6,575 nt of DNA from Myxococcales bacterium (GTDB lineage: Bacteria; Myxococcota; Myxococcia; Myxococcales; Myxococcaceae). The stretch is from contig PMBV01000549.1 of NCBI GenBank assembly GCA_003153055.1, forward strand, positions 1-6,575. Direction: 5' to 3'. A program made the position numbers and the translations under genes. Below are positions 6,546-6,575 of this stretch, one piece after another. How positions within the stretch are numbered: the stretch's first letter is position 1; every line of letters starts with the position of its first letter. The notes under the pieces are model-generated. The model saw only the letters and a list, made by a program, of their open reading frames with translations. It was not told the origin of the DNA and made no database searches.

Positions 6546-6575
6546 ATGTCGCGGATCCTCGTGGTGGAGGACGAG
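6546..6575 (+). CDS. Response regulator receiver protein, first 10 residues (partial)
   Basis: Only ten codons are visible before the right edge: MSRILVVEDE. This is the characteristic first strand and acidic pocket (the E-D-E residues that help hold magnesium near the phosphorylated aspartate) of a CheY-like receiver domain, so the gene is very likely a two-component response regulator. An AGGA lies eight bases before the ATG, supporting the start. It is transcribed away from the fab operon. The output domain, and so the function, cannot be seen. Confidence 0.7.
   Translation, partial: MSRILVVEDE

Overview
This is an ordinary but almost complete housekeeping cluster for type II fatty acid synthesis from a high-GC Gram-negative bacterium. 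Everything except the last 30 bases is read on the minus strand, so the operon runs from right to left. The gene order (YceD/DUF177, rpmF, fabH, fabD, fabG, acpP, fabF, rpiB, a small lipoprotein, glyA), the G/C-rich third codon positions and a lipoprotein gene suggest a member of the Myxococcota (former Deltaproteobacteria). That placement is inference from gene order and composition, not from a database search.

Layout from operon start (right) to end (left): 6546-6575 holds the first ten codons of a divergent response regulator on the plus strand. The 173 bp between it and the operon (6373-6545) holds a plausible sigma70-type promoter for the minus-strand operon. Next come yceD (5758-6372), rpmF for ribosomal protein L32 (5546-5734), a 143 bp gap containing three short inverted repeats, fabH (4419-5402), fabD (3440-4390), fabG (2701-3447, overlapping fabD by 8 bp), acpP (2378-2620), fabF (1079-2338), rpiB (560-1006), a small lipoprotein gene (222-563, ATGA overlap with rpiB) and the start of glyA (1-171, running off the left edge).

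How the genes work together: FabD loads malonyl groups from CoA onto the acyl carrier protein AcpP. FabH condenses malonyl-ACP with a short acyl-CoA primer to start a chain. FabG reduces the 3-keto group, and FabF performs the later elongation condensations. The dehydratase and enoyl reductase are not in the window. YceD and L32 form the conserved ribosome-linked pair at the head of this operon in many bacteria. RpiB (ribose-5-phosphate isomerase) and GlyA (serine hydroxymethyltransferase) are central carbon and one-carbon enzymes at its tail.

All catalytic residues I looked for are present in the enzymes that are complete. I see no mobile element, CRISPR array, defence system, tRNA or rRNA. 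The points most worth a second look are the absence of plsX between rpmF and fabH, the unrecognised lipoprotein wedged between rpiB and glyA, a 19 bp near-palindrome just upstream of glyA, and non-standard pocket residues in FabH. I did not find an undescribed multi-gene system here.
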